A stretch of DNA of 64,000 nt from Antedon mediterranea (taxonomy: Eukaryota > Echinodermata > Crinoidea > Comatulida > Antedonidae), in assembly GCF_964355755.1 (NCBI RefSeq), contig NC_092677.1, positions 22,474,101 through 22,538,100 on the forward strand, written 5' to 3'. Each line of letters begins with the position of its first letter. Within the stretch, counting starts at the first letter, position 1. The notes under the pieces were generated by a model that was not told the origin of the DNA, made no database searches, and saw only the letters and a list, made by a program, of their open reading frames with translations. The position numbers and the translations under genes were made by a program. This document shows positions 32,098-41,515 of the stretch, one piece after another.

Positions 32098-34539
32098 TTA
32101 ATCATGAACCCCTACTGCCGATGTCGGCAAATGACATGGATTTCCATGTTTCCCTTTATTCAATCTACTTGATCGTCTCAACCCTTTATCCCTAACTTCA
32201 ATATTCTTAACTTGATTTTCTATCTCCTTGTTCTCTACAGAAGTAATCATTTTGTCTATCTCTTCGTTTTCTACAGAAGGAGTAAACACTAATTGTAACA
32301 AAGCATCACCCTCGTCATCTTCTTCTTCACTACCCTCACTATTCTCATCTGATACAAATATAGGAAGATGATCTTCCAAGACATCTGATTCCTGGCCACG
32401 TGGATCAAGGTGCAATTGACGTCGATTTACCCATTTGGAAATTCCACCCATTGCTGGTCTAACTTCATAAATATCCTGTTCTTCATTCATGTCTATAATC
32501 ACATGAGTTACTTCTTGAAATTTATCTGATAACTTATGACGTCCAGTAAACGCATTTCGTTTCAACAACACTCTATTCCCAACCTCCAATTTGAAGTCTG
32601 TAGTGCGACCATTATGTTGTGCGGCTTCTCGGTTTGCTGCCTCTTTTTGTTCATCTTCCGTCTTAAAAACAGCTGCCTTCCCTGTTTGTTTGTTGGTCAT
32701 CCCTGTAGTTACCGCGTGTAAAGGTACCGCGATTCTTGGAATCAACGATGGATTAATCCTTCTATATGGAAATCTAATTAGTGGTCCTTCTGTAACTTTG
32801 ATTTGGTGAGAAATCACAGCACATCTACCAACGTCTATGATTCCCTTAGAGAAAACGTCTTCATTCTTTTGCATATCTGACAATTCTTCATGTGAAAATG
32901 ACGGCAACACTGTTGGTACAACAGAATTTACTTCTATGGAACCACCTTCAACTTTTGTCATCAAACAGGATGCGATTACGTTCAGGTCACTTTTTAACTC
33001 CGAGGAATTAACACAGGTATTACTTGGACAACGACTCAGTGCATCTGCACATTTGTTTTGAACATCACTCTCATTCATCACTTTGCTCGACGCTAATAAC
33101 ATTTTATCCTCCTCTGACGCAAGTATGATTTTGTATTTCCGAACAGCTGGTACCACATCCTTACTGCTCTGTATTGGCGAATTCACTAAATGTCTAAGAA
33201 TATTGCAGCCGATTACAAGAGGATACTTGGTGTCCTTCTGTGTACAAGACTGATCTGATACTACTAGAAAACTTCCCATCAAGTTCTGACCATTCACTTC
33301 AATCGGTACCTCGATGTATCCTTTAATTGGGATTTCAATTCCGCCTACTCCAATAACATTTAGGAATATTCCAGATGCGGGCTGTAATTCACCAAGATTC
33401 TTTTTTAGTTTATCGTGATACAGTGACGATGGTATAATGGATGCTTCTGCACCCGTGTCAAAAATGCAACCCAGCATGATGCCTCCGATTTCCACATCAC
33501 CACAAGGACTTTTTGCGACCAGTCGATCTACCAACTCTGTATTTTCCATTGGTGTGGTTGACATCCGCTTTGTCCCCGGTCCTTTAGCTTCCTTCTCTTT
33601 AGGTTTCTCCGGACAGTTTCTACTGTAATGCCCTCTTCCTTTACAATTAAAACACAATGTCTCCTCTGTACAGTCTGTCTTTGCATGTCCCTTTTTGCCA
33701 CAATTGTAACACTTTAACTCTTTAGCTCGTTCCCTGTCAGCACTCTGAATATTTATCAAGCTCTGGACACTCTTCGTTAGCATCGCTACGTCATTTTTTA
33801 ATGCAGCAATTTCTTCTTTTAGTGCTGGTTCTTCTACCCTTCTTGCTTCTACTGAATGTTCCATAGACACCTCACAAACTCTGGCCTGATGCCTTGGCTC
33901 TTCATCCTTAAAAAATTCTAACACTTCCTCCCGCATTTCCAAAAATGTCTTATCTTTACACTGCATTTCTATTCTTCTTAGTTCTCTCCTAACCCAACCT
34001 TCTTTGGCACCATGAACAAATCTTTCCTTCAATGTATAATCCCTCAGCCTCTTCAAAGCATCCTTATCTTCTTCTACTGCAGCTGCCTTTACCATCTTTG
34101 TATATAATCTCATTAGAACACGGCTAAAATCTGCTAGCGACTCAACATCTTTTTGGTTCCGGTTGTGGAATTCTCGAGTTAGAGAAGGTACTGTTTCTAT
34201 TGGTCCGAACAAAGACTTTAACACTGTCACTATTTGGTCATAGTCTTCTCTCACGTTTCCTTCTCTGCAAAGAATCTCTTCTTTCGCTGAACCTGCTAGA
34301 TGATCCAATAATGACTGCGCTTTTGCTTTTCCTGTCAGGTTATAGTGGTTGGCATAACTCTGAAAGTCATCTAACCATTCTTTTAGTGACAAATCTCCAT
34401 CTGCTTTTATAGACCCTCTATACTTGGCTATTTTCACCGGAGGTGGAGCTTGCTGAACTCTTAACCCTTGTAGGACATCAGTCAAAGCCTGCATCATCCC
34501 CTGCATGGACGCTTGATCTTCAGCTGGTTCTTCTGCCAT
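32098..34539 (-). CDS. Gag-protease polyprotein fused to RT-entry and integrase-tail remnants
   Basis: 813 codons, uninterrupted, ATG at 34539. Residues about 40-215 form a gypsy Gag domain (FHNRNQKDVESLADFSRVLM). A coiled coil follows (about 235-270), then two CCHC knuckles near 276-308 (CYNCGKKGHAKTDC, CFNCKGRGHYSRNC). An aspartic protease has FDTGAEASII near 360 and PLVIGCNILRHL downstream. After it come only scraps: NKCADALSR (near 498, normally the RNase H/integrase boundary), SHQIKVTEGPLIRFPYRRI (near 576, normally the start of RT), and an integrase C-terminal segment near 613-713 (VLLKRN...KLSDKF...VNRRQLHLDPR). YxDD, the RNase H core and integrase DDE are all absent, and the scraps are out of the usual order. 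Gag and protease look intact and could assemble particles, with polymerase and integrase supplied in trans (inference). Confidence 0.93.
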   Translation of the reverse strand: MAEEPAEDQASMQGMMQALTDVLQGLRVQQAPPPVKIAKYRGSIKADGDLSLKEWLDDFQSYANHYNLTGKAKAQSLLDHLAGSAKEEILCREGNVREDYDQIVTVLKSLFGPIETVPSLTREFHNRNQKDVESLADFSRVLMRLYTKMVKAAAVEEDKDALKRLRDYTLKERFVHGAKEGWVRRELRRIEMQCKDKTFLEMREEVLEFFKDEEPRHQARVCEVSMEHSVEARRVEEPALKEEIAALKNDVAMLTKSVQSLINIQSADRERAKELKCYNCGKKGHAKTDCTEETLCFNCKGRGHYSRNCPEKPKEKEAKGPGTKRMSTTPMENTELVDRLVAKSPCGDVEIGGIMLGCIFDTGAEASIIPSSLYHDKLKKNLGELQPASGIFLNVIGVGGIEIPIKGYIEVPIEVNGQNLMGSFLVVSDQSCTQKDTKYPLVIGCNILRHLVNSPIQSSKDVVPAVRKYKIILASEEDKMLLASSKVMNESDVQNKCADALSRCPSNTCVNSSELKSDLNVIASCLMTKVEGGSIEVNSVVPTVLPSFSHEELSDMQKNEDVFSKGIIDVGRCAVISHQIKVTEGPLIRFPYRRINPSLIPRIAVPLHAVTTGMTNKQTGKAAVFKTEDEQKEAANREAAQHNGRTTDFKLEVGNRVLLKRNAFTGRHKLSDKFQEVTHVIIDMNEEQDIYEVRPAMGGISKWVNRRQLHLDPRGQESDVLEDHLPIFVSDENSEGSEEEDDEGDALLQLVFTPSVENEEIDKMITSVENKEIENQVKNIEVRDKGLRRSSRLNKGKHGNPCHLPTSAVGVHD

Positions 34540-35170
34540 AATTTCAGACTGAGCTCTTACAGTACAAATAAATTCTTATTACACAATATTATATACTACT
34601 GAGCTTATCTCTAACATGTACCTTAATGCACCAAAATCTTAAAAAACATCTATCGGGTAATGTATATAATTTTTGTTTTTACCCTTATTCTACCATAAAT
34701 ATTACACTTATACCATCAATCAATCAAAATAATTCCAATCAATCAACAAATAAAAATGTTTCATAAATATAGTGCTTAAAAGTCAAAATAGTTCTAGCTT
34801 CAACAATACAGTATTACTAGTCCAAATCTTGATAGGTGGCGTCCTTCACAATCAAAATATCTGCACAAAAGTATATCCACACGTAACTCGATCTCTTATT
34901 CCAAATTAGAATTAATACTATAGTTCAATCATAACTAGGTGGCGCACTTCACAATCGCCGAACTGTCATTAAACAAAAACACTGCAACGGTAAAACACAA
35001 CAATCCGTTTATATCACACGTACGCCACGTCGTAAAATCCTTCCTTTATAAATGAATCGCTGAACCGCTTCCTAGTTTACTTTCGGAAATGTCAATAATC
35101 GTAATCGGGATCTAGGCCTATGCTAGAAGTTTACAAATATGGTAATTGTACAGTACTTACAAACTGCTAC
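34540..35170. other. Leader region of the gypsy element
   Basis: Non-coding sequence between the gag start and the primer-binding site. AT-rich, with GGTGGCG(T/C) words at about 34836 and 34938. Presumably contains the packaging signal, but nothing specific can be pointed to. Confidence 0.4.
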
Positions 35171-35188
35171 ATCCCATCCTCGTCGCCA
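35171..35188 (-). promoter_or_regulatory. Probable tRNA primer-binding site
   Basis: Two bases inside the 5' LTR the minus strand reads TGGCGACGAGGATGGGAT. TGG complements the CCA end of tRNA and the position is right for minus-strand priming. I cannot assign the tRNA. Confidence 0.7.
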
Positions 35189-35190
35189 TT

Positions 35191-35699
35191 TGTCGTAATG
35201 TGGGGGGTGTGGGAGTTATCAATATGTATAGCCCCTCAGATCGTAAAGAATCCGAATAAAGTGAATACGATTAAGTATAAAATTTTGCAACAGTTTAATA
35301 AGTAGTACAAAACAGTATCAACAATTCTTTGTCTTGAACTAAAACAATTCCAATATCAGTAACACTTCAACCATGGCAAGCTTCAACGATCTTGATCCGT
35401 TAATAACATTGAATACAAAATAACAAACTTTTCGTATAGTAATCTACTCTAAATCTATGAAATCCTTTACAATCCATGTAAGTTCAAACTACAGTAAACA
35501 TCTTCACACTCGAATTCTATTTCCAACGTTGTATTATACCTCTTAAACATCAAATTATTAACTAACAAGTAATATAAACATCATTACTCGGAAATGTCCA
35601 TTCAACTCTATTCGTCGTGTTCATCTCTCCTCCCTCGTCCGTTCTCCTCATCCGCACAAAACATCTTAAATCCACGGGGGCGCCCTTCACCTCCCGTCA
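35191..35699 (-). repeat. 5' LTR of the gypsy element
   Basis: Right copy of the 509-bp LTR, identical to 31360-31868 except at two positions. Should carry promoter and polyadenylation signals for the element. The LTR also carries AATAAAG on the plus strand near 35256, which is not in the element's sense. Confidence 0.95.
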
Positions 35700-36489
35700 T
35701 AACAGCATGACTTTTGTCCAGTCACCCGGATGACCATCCTCTGTTTCTCGGACACGCAACACTTTCATTTCCTGTGACACCTGTTTCCAGTTTCCTGTTT
35801 CATAGAAGCGGTCCTAATCTTGTATGGGTGTGGATTTGTTCGTGTGCCATAGCTAGAATTAAAGACATTTGTGTCTGTGTAAACTCCCCTTTGACTGTAC
35901 ACGTTCAATTAAGCTATGCATAGCATCCCCTTCACTCTGGCCATGATTGGTTTCAAAGTAGTATGTTGTTTATTGATTGTATGTTTCTTGATTGTCTCAA
36001 ATGTGAGAAGCATTGCTGCCATTATTGTGTTCTTATTTTGTCCAGGACAGCTGTCACAAAAAAATAGCAACCGATTCTTTAGATTGAGAATCCAGAACTT
36101 CTAAATACTGACATAAGTATAATTTTATTTTCCCCTCTTTTTGTTATCCCCTCATGGGATAAAAAAAAACAATGACCTTCTCTGTCTGACAACTGGTAAA
36201 TTGTAAAGTTATAACACGCTAGTTGACGTTTATAGAAAATCTATTTGAACAAGGCAAGTATATGACCTGTTATATGGCAGCTTGAGAACTGATATTGCCT
36301 CTTATTTCATCTCCGCCTTAATTTAGTGCACCTTTTCTTTTTCGGCATTATGTTTGTTGAATGATTCTTGAACTTGTTGTCGTTTTGTCGAGGATCCACT
36401 ATGAAAAGTTTCACAAAGCCGACACACATACTTCTTAAGAGAATGAATTATTAAATTCATACATTTCAATACTAGTTAATATGTTGATA

Positions 36490-37200
36490 AAAAATATCAA
36501 TATCTGGACTCGCTTTTTGTCCACATTTTGTGCAAACAACCACATTTTTAATCAAAATGTTCTATTCCTCAATCAACTCAATTCTAAACACAGCATTGCT
36601 GATTATTTTCTTTATTTCTAGTTGTTTAATTTTTAGGAATGTCCTAACAGTTTCATATGTCGTGTCAAAGAACTGACAGAAATTTTGAAATTTTGTTGGA
36701 CTCTAAATATTCTATAATACATGAATTTACATCTGATTTTCATTTTGTGGTTTTCTGGTTGCTACTACTACTAGTAGCCTCATCTACCAGCTCTTCATCC
36801 ACTGCAGGAACCTGTTCACCAGGAACCTGTTGTTGATCAATTCTATGCATGTTGCATCACTATGTGGAGAATTTCCTGTGCTTCTGTAAAAAAAGCAAAG
36901 CAAACCAAAAGTATTAATATGATATTCATATATAGTCACCACTTATTAAACTATGGGGGTCAGCATTGAAAAATATGTTTTGCCTGCATTGTAAATTTGG
37001 CAGTTACTCATAATGGTATGTCCAATAATTTCTTTTCACAGTAATGCATATATATAAAAGCAAAATGCAAAAAAAAAAGAAGCTAATATAATTATTGTAT
37101 CTTAGAATTTATAGAACAATACACTGAATTGATTTACAATATTTACTTGTACAGATAGATTGAGAATTTTAAAACAATTGTTTGACTAATTAAATACTGT
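36490..37200. other. Possible upstream exon of copy B, otherwise no gene
   Basis: On the minus strand an acceptor-like TTTTTTTACAG at about 36885 opens a short frame with DQQQVPGEQVPAVDEELVDE, acidic like the corresponding segment of copy A. Evidence is limited to that similarity. Confidence 0.25.
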
Positions 37201-37241
37201 ATTCCAGGTCTTTCCTTTTACATTAGTCAAACTGCCTTAAA

Positions 37242-37280
37242 ATGTCTTGACATGTTTCGAGAAACTATTCTCATCATCAG
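37242..37280 (-). ncRNA. Hammerhead-ribozyme-like core motif
   Basis: The minus strand reads CTGATGA, a hairpin GAGAA-TAGT-TTCTC preceded by T, then GAAAC, followed by ATGTC-AA-GACAT. CUGAUGA...stem II...GAAA is the conserved hammerhead core, and hammerheads have been described in Penelope-like retroelements. Here the motif lies directly 3' of a PLE endonuclease remnant on the same strand. I could not pair a convincing stem I or place a certain NUH cleavage site, so the fold may be degenerate. Confidence 0.3.
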
Positions 37281-37399
37281 AACAGAAAACAATGCCTAGA
37301 GTACTTATATACCAATACGACAGATTGTATGTAAATGAGGAAGTAATTTGCATGATACAACAACAAGGAACGTAGGCGACAAACAATCATATGGCAAGC

Positions 37400-37790
37400 G
37401 TGACGCCTAAGTGATAGATTTGTTTGTTCAAGGAAGGTTTACTCCACGTGATGTGGAGGGCTTCCTGCAGATGTTGAAAAATCTGAAAAGCCTTGTCCCT
37501 GAAATGTTCACGCACCCGCATTGATCACCGTCTATTGGTTTCACCAATACATGGAATTACATCCCATACATTTAAATTTATATGCAACACGAGAGCGGAA
37601 CATATCATGGACAGGGTCCTTTAGACTAAAAAAGTTTGAAATTTTAAATGCTAATTTAATATTAACTCTTTTGCAATATTTACGTGTAATATTATCGATT
37701 CTTTGTTGTGCGCATTTGGCATTTTTAAGGCAGTTTGCCTATTTATCAAATACCTCACAATTGTTATTTTAACTCGAAAGTTCGGTGGAA
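37400..37790 (-). pseudogene. Penelope-like GIY-YIG endonuclease fragment
   Basis: Right to left: KDPVHDMFRSRVAYKFKCMG with CNSMY, then in a shifted frame CIGETNRR and MRVREHFRDKAFQIFQHLQ, EALHITWSKPSLNKQIYHLG. This is the PLE endonuclease core (YKFkC..CnsmYiGET, R..EH, LNkQ.yH). The frameshift inside the YIGET motif and an in-frame TAG after NRR show inactivation. RT is absent upstream. Unlike the copies at 7.4 and 20.3 kb, no inverted arms were found. Confidence 0.8.
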
Positions 37791-38394
37791 TCATTCATGG
37801 TATAATATGAGTTGTTAAATGTGTTTACTTATGACTAAGTTGTGCTTTGGTGAAGCTTCATAAAATAAATACAAATAATTAAAATAATATTTAAAATGTA
37901 TTTAAAAAATGCATGTCATTAAAATGAATCAATTTAGTATACATACCTCCTAGTGGTCAGGAATGCATTCAGGAACTGCAGTTGATCCGCCCATTTGTAC
38001 TTCCTGAATTTTCCAGTCAGGCCCTGTCCACTTCTGCTTTCTCTAAATAAAGAACATTTTAAATAATTAATATTCTATTCAAGAATCTGTAGTACTGTAT
38101 CACACAGAATATTTAAAATTGTACCAGGGCCACAAGGGTGACTTGTCATTAGTTTTGAATGATTCAGCCATCTAGTTAAATACTATGAATATTAATATAT
38201 AATTTAAATAAAATGAATCATATTCACTGCTAAATATAACAATAAAAGTAAGAAAAATTAAACAATATATGGATCAAATGCAGAAAGTTTCTCTTTGTCT
38301 TATGTGGATTAATGAATAATATAAATGTGTACATTAATGTAAATTTTACACCAATCATAATTATATACCTACCGTATTGTTCCTAATAAACGCC

Positions 38395-38447
38395 CCCGGG
38401 GCGTTGCATTTTTTTTTAAAGGGGGGGGGGGGGCGTTTGTTAGGGGT
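38395..38447. repeat. GC-rich imperfect hairpin with homopolymer runs
   Basis: TAATAAACGCCCCC faces GGGGGGCGTTTGTTA across a T-run and a G-run (38420-38432). Such AATAAACGCCCC ends occur widely as dispersed repeats in marine invertebrates. Only one copy is present here. Confidence 0.5.
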
Positions 38448-38599
38448 GAAATGTAAAAATCATAAATAGAGCCTATGAGGCCTACCTACCCTAAACAAGT
38501 TGCTTCAGACGGTCAGTCAATGTTTTTTTGGGTGTGCAACACATAAGTTCAAACCCCCTGCTATGCTACTGTGCCTGCGTTTAGCTGTAATTTTTACTT

Positions 38600-38833
38600 T
38601 TAATTTGCCTTTATGTTTTTAAAAAAATTAAAAATCTTGGATTGTTCTTGTGGCAAATGGCCGACGATGCAGCGTTCTTCATTGTCCTTCACAACAGAAA
38701 CAGCGTGTTTATCGTAGTTGTTGCCTGTGTCTTGGACAGTTAAAAGTACCTCTCCAATCTTTGGTACCCAAATGTCCTGATACATGTGGTATCGGCGCAC
38801 AGCACTATCAACTTTATATTTGTATAATTCTTC
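38600..38833 (-). pseudogene. HIRAN-like domain exon
   Basis: The minus strand reads SSEELYKYKVDSAVRRYHMY, QDIWVPKIGEVLLTVQDTGN, NYDKHAVSVVKDNEERCIVG and HLPQEQSKIFNFF before a stop. The pattern (Y..iW.P.iGE.L.....~N..D..AV.V......VGHlP.e.S..~~~Fl) fits a HIRAN-like domain that recurs in uncharacterised invertebrate proteins. Only this exon-sized piece is visible, with no partner exons nearby, so a detached fragment is likely. Confidence 0.45.
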
Positions 38834-38837
38834 AGAA

Positions 38838-38874
38838 CTAGATGGTACGCTCGCTTCGCTCGCGTACCATCTAG
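38838..38874. repeat. Perfect 13-bp inverted repeat (hairpin)
   Basis: CTAGATGGTACGC and GCGTACCATCTAG flank an 11-nt loop TCGCTTCGCTC. It separates the HIRAN-like exon from a dispersed repeat (38885-38990). It could be a terminator-like fold or a tiny foldback insertion. Confidence 0.85.
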
Positions 38875-38880
38875 GTCGTG

Positions 38881-38992
38881 CCCACAGATGGTTCTCGAAT
38901 ACACAGTAATTTCAGCGTTAAAAAACTGGCGATTTCAAATGTACAATAATGCAGGACAATAATATATGTCGTTTACAGGAACGATTAAATAG
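38881..38992 (-). repeat. Dispersed repeat, empty-site copy
   Basis: Reverse complement matches 62222-62373: shared words TTTCTGTAAACGACA-like, ACATTTGAAATCG, ACGCTGAAATTACTGTGTAT and GAGAACCATCTGT. In this copy GTATTCG is directly followed by AGAACC, giving the pre-insertion state of the 29-bp palindrome at 62325-62353. Confidence 0.9.
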
Positions 38993-39139
38993 ACACTGTG
39001 ATTTATGTACTCAACTAAAATTAACACACTGGGAATTACTTCCGAAAGAGAAAGTTGTCACAAAATGAGACCAATTGTTTAAGTCAAATTTAAAGCCCCA
39101 TTCCCTACGTTTTTTAGATCTAATTTAAGATCACAAACT

Positions 39140-39460
39140 ATATTTAATGTAAAAATAATACTATATGGTCATATTGCGATAACTTTTTTCGTCTTTAAGA
39201 CAAAGTTTACCATTTGATGTCATGTTCTCTATATCCCGATCAATGATCGGCCAATATACTATCATACAGGCTCTGTCTTGAGCTCTTCGAACTCCAGGAT
39301 GTGCATGATAAAGCTTGTTTAGCATAATTGGTTAAAGGGCTTCTGGAACAAATAGTCTGCATCCATATGCAGTACAGTCAGTCACACAGAGCGTACGTGT
39401 TGTTTGGGAGCTCCCTAGGCCGTTGGTAGACCACTCTAAATACTTCAACGAGCCGAGTTT
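39140..39460 (-). pseudogene. Gypsy integrase N-terminal fragment
   Basis: The minus strand reads CRLFVPEAL..PIMLNKLYH and AHPGV..AQDRACMIVYWPI then IDRDIENM (with one shift near 39290). This is the HHCC-type zinc region of gypsy integrase (vP..lr..iL..lH..H.Gi..~..RAr..vyWPgi..DIe..v..C). Neither the CxxC pair nor the DDE core remains. It is not contiguous with the gypsy remnant at 41.5 kb. Confidence 0.7.
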
Positions 39461-39939
39461 CCTTGGCTGTAAGATGCCAGTGATAGGCGAACATCCTAGG
39501 CCTACACCTGTGATTATCTTGCCTGAACACTACCACACTAGTGATTATTTTATTTTCTACTATCATACTACATTAAACTATGCAAGAATGTTGAAGAGAG
39601 ATTGTATTTGCCAGTCTACTGTTATACCAGTCTTCCCCAAATCACCGACAGATTAACATTTTTACTAATCTACATTAATTTATTCTCATCAAAGACACTT
39701 TTGGAAATAAGTACCTGTATTAACATCTATACTAATTGCAAATATTGCAAAGTCCACACGCCTCATACCGGACACGTAAACAACACCTGGCTTTACATTC
39801 TGCTACTTGTACTATAGCTGCTACAGATTGTATACGCACAGTTAATCATAGCCTGTACCCGTAAACAGCATATGATCCACATTCCGCTGAATACTACTTC
39901 AACTGCAGTAAAGTTGTTTGCAACAAATTATCAATATGG

Positions 39940-41515
39940 TATAAAAGAAAAGTGAATTTGACGAACTGAAAGAGTCTCTAAATTATATAAGTGACCAACT
40001 AGATGAGATGAAAATAAATTATGAAAAGAATAAAAAATCAATAAAAAAAACTTTTAAATAAAGTGGTCTCACTTGAAGAGGATTCAAAGAAAAAGGATGA
40101 AAAAATTAAAATACTTGAAAATAAAATTGAAGACCTAGAACAATATAGTAGAAGAGAAAATGTGGTTATATCTGGTCTTAAAACGAAAAAAAACAAGTTA
40201 TGCCGAAACAGTCGCAACGCAAGGTGATTTGGATACACCTGTTCCCTTGAGCCACAAGTTTTAGAATTCTTCATAAATGAGATGCAAGTATATGTGAAAG
40301 CCAACGATCTTGACGCAGTTCATTTTATGTCAATGAAAAAACCTGTGGATCCGAGAGATATATTGATTAGGGTTACATCAAGAAGGAAAAAGGACGAAGT
40401 TATGAAAAACAGGAAGAAATTAAAAGGCAGTCGCAAGTTTGTTAACGAGCATCTAACGAAGAAAAACGCCATGATCTTCAAAAGAGCAAGAGTTTTGCGT
40501 GCAGAAAAAAAGAGCTACAAGAAACTGTCAAGTATGGTTAAGACTGGTCAAGAAGGAAGAATTTACATAATTAATTTGTTAAATGATTTTCAGAAATATG
40601 GATTACTGTAAATGTTCTATAATCTTAAATTAAATTTCCGTGTAGTAAATGTAACAAAAATGTTGGTAAAAAATCCATTCAGTGTGATATTTGTAAAATG
40701 TGGGTACACCCATGATGCACTAGCCTAACAAAATTAGAATTAGAAGAAATTATCAAATATAAAAAAATATGGTTTTGTAATGTATGCGTTAGTAATAATT
40801 TGCCCTTTGGTAGTCTAGAACAAGAAGAATTTGATTGTTTATTTGTTTTAGATATTGATACTAAGACTCCACGATATTTATGAAAAATGTTCGAATCTGC
40901 ACTTTCAATCGTTCTCACACCCCGACTTGACAAAGCATGAATATGACAAAGATATAAATCCAGATAAAAAGCATGAATATGACAAAGATATAAATCCAGA
41001 TAAAAACTTATACAATAAAATAAAAAGTGATTGCCAATATTACATGGACCAACAATTTGAATCATTGAATGTCAATAGATCTATAAAACATGTTATCCTT
41101 AATTCATTTTAATTCTAGAAGCTTGTCTGCAAATTTTGATAAAATTAAACATTATTTAAATGAGTTAACAATAAGGTTTGATGTAATAGCAATATCTGAG
41201 ACATGGACAAGTGATAGCAAAAATGGCTATGAATCATAATTTACATCGAGGGAAGACAAATCTGGGGGTGGGGGTGGCTTTGTTTATAAAAAGCTCATTC
41301 ATTTAGAAAAAAAAAATTGCTGCGAATGTGTTTCTGTTGAAATTGTTAATGATAAAAAAAGAAATATAATCGTCAGTTGTATTTACTGAGCACCTGGTAG
41401 TGATTTGGAATTATTTAATGAAAAAATTTCGAACATTTTTCATGAAAAGAGAGATAAACAATTATACATATGTGGTGATTATAATATTGATCTTTTGAAA
41501 TATGAAAGTAACAAG
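39940..41515 (+). pseudogene. LINE: ORF1, PHD-like finger and APE endonuclease start
   Basis: Plus strand. ORF1 begins EFDELKESLNYISDQLDEMK (coiled coil), shifts frame, and continues DEKIKILENKIEDLEQYSRR with ENVVISGL. An open part at 40282-40611 carries the ORF1 core (DILIRVTSRRKKDEVMKNRK, KLKGSRKFVNEHLTKKNAMI). ORF2 starts with a PHD-like finger (CDICKMWVHP..C...C..C, 40680-40800). After a degenerate linker comes an APE endonuclease (HFNSRSLSANFDKIKHYLNE, FDVIAISETW, SGGGGGFVYK, LYICGDYNIDLL). Stops occur in the endonuclease (for example after NGYES and IVSCIY). The copy ends abruptly at about 41515 where gypsy sequence begins, so RT is missing. ORF1 type and finger suggest an L2/CR1/Daphne-like clade. 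Confidence 0.85.
40935..41006 (+). repeat. 36-bp direct repeat, two copies, in-frame
   Basis: GCATGAATATGACAAAGATA plus 16 bases occurs twice, encoding KHEYDKDINPDK twice. It lies between the finger and the endonuclease of the LINE and preserves frame. Confidence 0.95.

Larger units (their letters stand above)
31360..35699 (-). mobile_element. Young internally deleted Ty3/gypsy-type element with two LTRs
   Basis: Two 509-bp LTRs (31360-31868 and 35191-35699) in the same orientation flank one large minus-strand reading frame. Target duplication TAAC lies at 31356-31359 and 35700-35703. In element orientation the LTR starts TGACGGGAGG and ends TTACGACA (TG...CA). The LTRs differ at two positions (C/G near 31602 and C/T near 31698 of the left copy), indicating a very recent insertion. 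Total length is 4340 bp, short for a gypsy element (usually 5-7 kb), because RT, RNase H and the integrase core are missing. It must have been mobilised by proteins of a related full-length element (inference). It is inserted in an exon of gene copy B. Confidence 0.95.
30994..36480 (-). pseudogene. Uncharacterised transposon-like gene, copy B, split by a gypsy insertion
   Basis: Minus strand, right part: a CKLCETFH..GS segment with ESFNKHNAEKEKVH (about 36420-36330), FYKRQLACYNFTIYQL (36232-36185), FFCDSCPGQNKN (about 36066-36030) and NHGQSEGDAMHSLIE-like remnants (about 35950-35890), then DWTKVML up to the insertion at 35700. Left part resumes at 31359 in the same frame: LCVAKERPECIDVKFSHLEA, then SADKYNNLLNLCSGTTPVIR (31210-31150). 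Across the 4-bp target duplication TAAC the codons run on without a break, so the gypsy element landed inside an exon. Elsewhere there are shifts and stops (for example in the MAAMLLTF region), so copy B was probably already defective. Family and role are unknown. The D.C.gQN.N and HS.IE motifs suggest a transposase-like fold (inference). Confidence 0.55.

Noticed and set aside
35250-35262. AATAAA as polyadenylation signal of the young gypsy element
   Set aside because: It is on the plus strand, opposite to the element's sense.
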